14,112 bases of DNA from a bacterium (GTDB taxonomy: Bacteria; Planctomycetota; JACOTG01; JAUIME01): contig JAUIME010000049.1 of assembly GCA_030433195.1 (NCBI GenBank), positions 1 through 14,112 on the forward strand, read 5' to 3'. How positions within the stretch are numbered: the first letter of the stretch is position 1; each line of letters begins with the position of its first letter. The position numbers and the translations under genes are program-made. Positions 12,143 through 14,112 of this stretch are shown here, one piece after another. Below the pieces are notes generated by a model. That model was given only the letters and a program-made list of their open reading frames with translations, was not told the DNA's origin and searched no databases.

Positions 12143-13322
12143 TGCGCTTCTTCGCGGGTGAAGACTTCGCCGTCTTCGCCTTGCTCTTCTTCTTCGGCTT
12201 CGATCGAGCGGTCTTCTTCGTCATGCTGCCATACGTCGCGAGCGGTCCGCATTGCGCTTCGTGCCGCAGCAGATGGTCGACCAGCGTGAGCGCCATCATC
12301 GCTTCGACGATGGGGACGGCGCGCGGCAGCACGCACGGATCGTGGCGCCCGCGGACCGCGAGCTTCTTGCGGCGCCCGCGCGTGTCGACGGTGTCTTGTT
12401 CGCGTGCGATCGTCGACGTGGGTTTGAAGCCGACGCGAACGCGGATCGTCTCTCCCGATGAAATGCCGCCGAGGATACCGCCCGCGTTGTTCGATGCCGG
12501 CACCACGCGGCCGTCGCGTGTGGTGAAAGGATCGTTGTGTTCGGCGCCGGTCAGGTCGGTCGAGCGCAGGCCGAGTCCGACTTCGAAGCTGCGCGTCGCG
12601 GGCAGGCTCATCATGGCGTGTGCGAGCGACGCCGTGAGCTTGTCGAAGACCGGCGCTCCGAGCCCGGGCGGTACCGAACGCGCGATGCACTCGATGACGC
12701 CGCCGACCGAGTCGCCGGCTTCGGCCGCCTCGCGGATGCGCTCGCTCATGCGGTTTGCGGTCTTGCGGTCGGGGCAGCGCACGGGCGTCGCTTCGATGCG
12801 GCGCGCGGTGACCGTTTCGGGATCGACGTCGGCCTCGATGTTCGCGACTTTCGCGACCCACGCGAAGATGCGCGAACGAAAGCGTCGCGCGAGGATCTTC
12901 TTGGCGATCGCGCCGGCCGCGACGCGCCCGATCGTCTCGCGCGCCGAAGCGCGCCCGCCGCCGCGGTAGTCGCGGATGCCGTACTTGGTGGCGTACGTGA
13001 AGTCGGCGTGCGAGGGGCGATACACGGTGCGGACGTCGGAGTAGTCGCCCGACCGTGCATCCTCGTTGGCGACGAGAATCGCGATCGGCGTCCCGAGCGT
13101 CTTGCCGTCGGCAACCCCGGAGAGAATGCGCGCGCGATCGGATTCGGCCCGTGCGGTCGTGAGGTCGCTTTGCCCGGGGCGTCGCCGGTCGAGGTCGGCC
13201 TGGATCTCGTCGACGCTGATCGGCACGTTGGGCGGGCAGCCGTCGATGACGACGCCGATCCCTGGGCCGTGCGACTCTCCCCACGTCGTGATGCGGAACG
13301 CGTGTCCGAACGAGTTCGACAT
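12129..13322 (-). CDS. aroC: Chorismate synthase with lysine-rich C-terminal tail
   Basis: Converts 5-enolpyruvylshikimate 3-phosphate to chorismate, the last step of the shikimate pathway, using reduced FMN; cytoplasmic homotetramer. Family signatures are all present: FRITTWGESHGPGIGVVIDG (9-28), RRRPGQSD (46-53), YRPSHADFTYATKYG (101-115), GGGRASARET (121-130), LPATRSFEVGLG (240-251), AEHNDPF (260-266), SNNAGGILGGISSG (277-290) and RHDPCVLPRAVPI (326-338). The enzyme proper ends near 366. Residues 367-397 are an extra Lys/Ser/Ala-rich tail (KPKKKSKAKTAKSSPAKKR), absent from typical 355-365-aa members. The start ATG 13322 has GGGAGG four bases upstream. The upstream neighbour is divergent, the downstream one convergent, so aroC is a single-gene unit outside any aro cluster in view. 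Confidence 0.97.
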   Translation of the reverse strand: MSNSFGHAFRITTWGESHGPGIGVVIDGCPPNVPISVDEIQADLDRRRPGQSDLTTARAESDRARILSGVADGKTLGTPIAILVANEDARSGDYSDVRTVYRPSHADFTYATKYGIRDYRGGGRASARETIGRVAAGAIAKKILARRFRSRIFAWVAKVANIEADVDPETVTARRIEATPVRCPDRKTANRMSERIREAAEAGDSVGGVIECIARSVPPGLGAPVFDKLTASLAHAMMSLPATRSFEVGLGLRSTDLTGAEHNDPFTTRDGRVVPASNNAGGILGGISSGETIRVRVGFKPTSTIAREQDTVDTRGRRKKLAVRGRHDPCVLPRAVPIVEAMMALTLVDHLLRHEAQCGPLATYGSMTKKTARSKPKKKSKAKTAKSSPAKKRTHES

Positions 13323-13399
13323 GATCCCTCCCGTGGTGATCCGTTGTGCGTGCGCTCGCCGTCGTGCGGTCGCGGCGCTCTGCCGTCTGCCGGCCGGGC

Positions 13400-13408
13400 A
13401 GTGTACCA
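13400..13408 (-). promoter_or_regulatory. Possible aroC extended -10
   Basis: The minus strand reads TGGTACACT (TGn plus TACACT). Transcription would start near 13393, giving a leader of about 70 nt before the aroC start. No good -35 is seen at 16-18 bases, which is acceptable for an extended -10 promoter but keeps confidence low. Confidence 0.35.
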
Positions 13409-13458
13409 ACGGACCGTGGCTCGCCCGCCGCCGCGGCCCGGCTCGGGTCGTGCGTGGA

Positions 13459-13467
13459 TGGTATACT
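13459..13467 (+). promoter_or_regulatory. Extended -10 for STT3-like gene
   Basis: TGGTATACT combines TGn with TATACT (five of six matches to TATAAT). Transcription would start near 13474, about 20 nt before the TTG at 13494. If this is the promoter, the in-frame ATG at 13458 lies upstream of the transcript start and cannot be the start codon. Confidence 0.45.
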
Positions 13468-13493
13468 CGGCGCCTTTTCGCGAGCGATTCCGC

Positions 13494-14112
13494 TTGAGCA
13501 CGCCGGCTCCCGATCCCCGACCCGCGACCCCGTCGACCGAGTCTCGACCCGTGTCTTCGGCGCGCGATCCGCGCCCTTCGACGGTCGCGATTCTCGGCAT
13601 CTTGTACGGGATCGCCGCGATCGTGCGCGCCATTCCGATGCCCGATCTCGTCGCGCGTGCCCGCGACTTTCCGATCGGGTTCGTCGACTCGATCTACCAC
13701 TTGCGTCGCGTCGAGCTGATCCTCGCCGGCCATCTCGTGCCGCCGTTCGATCGCTACAGCACGTATCCCACGGGCGGCGACTTCACCTGGCCGCCGCTGT
13801 TCGACTACTGCATCGCGCTGCCGGCGTGGATCATCGGGCTCGGCGATCCGAGTCGCGCGGTGATCGCGTGGTGCGGTGCGATCGTCTCGGGACTCGTGGG
13901 CGCCGCGATCGTGATTCCGGCGTATCTCCTCGGCCGCCGTCTCGCGGGAACCACGGCCGGTGTCGTCGCGGGGCTGCTCGTCGCGACGATGCCGTTTCAT
14001 GCGTCGTATGCCGCTTTCGGCCGACCCGATCATCACGGCGCGGAGACGGCGTTGCTCGGTCTCTACTTCGCGGGCCTGCTCGCGTGCGACCAAGCGGCTC
14101 GGCGTGCGGGGA
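13494..14112 (+). CDS. STT3/AglB-like oligosaccharyltransferase, partial (3' end outside)
   Basis: The N-terminal 206 residues of a multi-pass membrane protein; the frame stays open to the right edge. A Pro/Ser/Asp-rich disordered segment (1-30) precedes a first membrane helix (about 31-48). Then comes GFVDSIYHLRRVELI (62-76), matching the catalytic-Asp loop of STT3-family enzymes (DPYYHxR type; D65), YPTGGDFTWPPLFDY (91-105), membrane helices (about 125-145 and 152-170), and SYAAFGRPDHHGAET (171-185), like the DHH-E motif of archaeal AglB. STT3/AglB proteins move lipid-linked glycans to asparagine, or act as related GT-C glycosyltransferases. The diagnostic WWDYG region is beyond the window. 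The start is TTG 13494; ATG 13458 in the same frame is an alternative, but it overlaps a TGGTATACT promoter motif, and neither has a clear ribosome site. Confidence 0.75.
   Translation, partial: MSTPAPDPRPATPSTESRPVSSARDPRPSTVAILGILYGIAAIVRAIPMPDLVARARDFPIGFVDSIYHLRRVELILAGHLVPPFDRYSTYPTGGDFTWPPLFDYCIALPAWIIGLGDPSRAVIAWCGAIVSGLVGAAIVIPAYLLGRRLAGTTAGVVAGLLVATMPFHASYAAFGRPDHHGAETALLGLYFAGLLACDQAARRAG

Noticed and set aside
860..12915. Repeated GCGATCGC octamers, like cyanobacterial HIP1
   Set aside because: The few copies (near 866, 4228, 8188 and 12905) lie in coding sequence and follow from favoured codons such as GCG ATC GC and GAT CGC.
13458..13493. ATG 13458 as start of the STT3-like gene
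   Set aside because: No ribosome site, and it is part of the TGGTATACT extended -10; TTG 13494 begins the natural disordered N-terminus. Not fully excluded.

Overview
The window is high-GC DNA (roughly two thirds G+C by eye) from a bacterium with an outer-envelope-rich gene set. Genes are closely packed, start codons include GTG and TTG, and Shine-Dalgarno sites are of the GGAGG type. The mixture (ATP-grasp/zinc-peptidase pair, YugP-type membrane protease, M28-PDZ peptidase, very large secreted beta-sandwich/alpha-barrel protein, STT3-like membrane enzyme) would fit Planctomycetota or a similar environmental Gram-negative lineage. There is no rRNA or other marker here, so this is a weak inference. 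I see no tRNA, rRNA, CRISPR array, insertion sequence or phage gene; the window looks like ordinary chromosome.

Left part (1-6446, all genes on the minus strand, so read right to left): an M28 aminopeptidase-like exoprotein with a C-terminal PDZ domain (5115-6446); signal peptidase I with a long disordered N-terminal tail (3806-4711), behind its own promoter and a structured leader; a small HepT-like HEPN protein with a damaged catalytic motif (3300-3725); a YugP-type membrane zinc protease (2323-3024); then a two-gene operon with its own good promoter, made of a soluble HExxH peptidase (1055-2185) and an overlapping D-Ala-D-Ala-ligase-like ATP-grasp enzyme (33-1037, probably starting upstream at 1067). 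Four unrelated peptidase families thus lie within about 5.4 kb.

Middle part (6447-12107, plus strand): a 358-base divergent control region with two palindromes, a TATAAT box and a long foldable leader, followed by a four-gene operon. The first three genes encode small single-pass membrane proteins with coiled coils, apparently partly paralogous. The fourth encodes a ~1190-residue exported protein resembling GH116/DUF608 glycosidases at its N-terminal half but apparently lacking the usual nucleophile motif.

Right part (12108-14112): a strong hairpin sits between the convergent large-protein gene and aroC (chorismate synthase, minus strand, with a lysine-rich tail). Divergent from aroC is an STT3-like oligosaccharyltransferase-family gene that runs off the right edge.

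The most interesting candidates are the coupled peptidase/ATP-grasp pair with a likely non-canonical start codon, the four-gene envelope operon ending in the degenerate GH116-like protein, and the HepT homologue with a displaced histidine.
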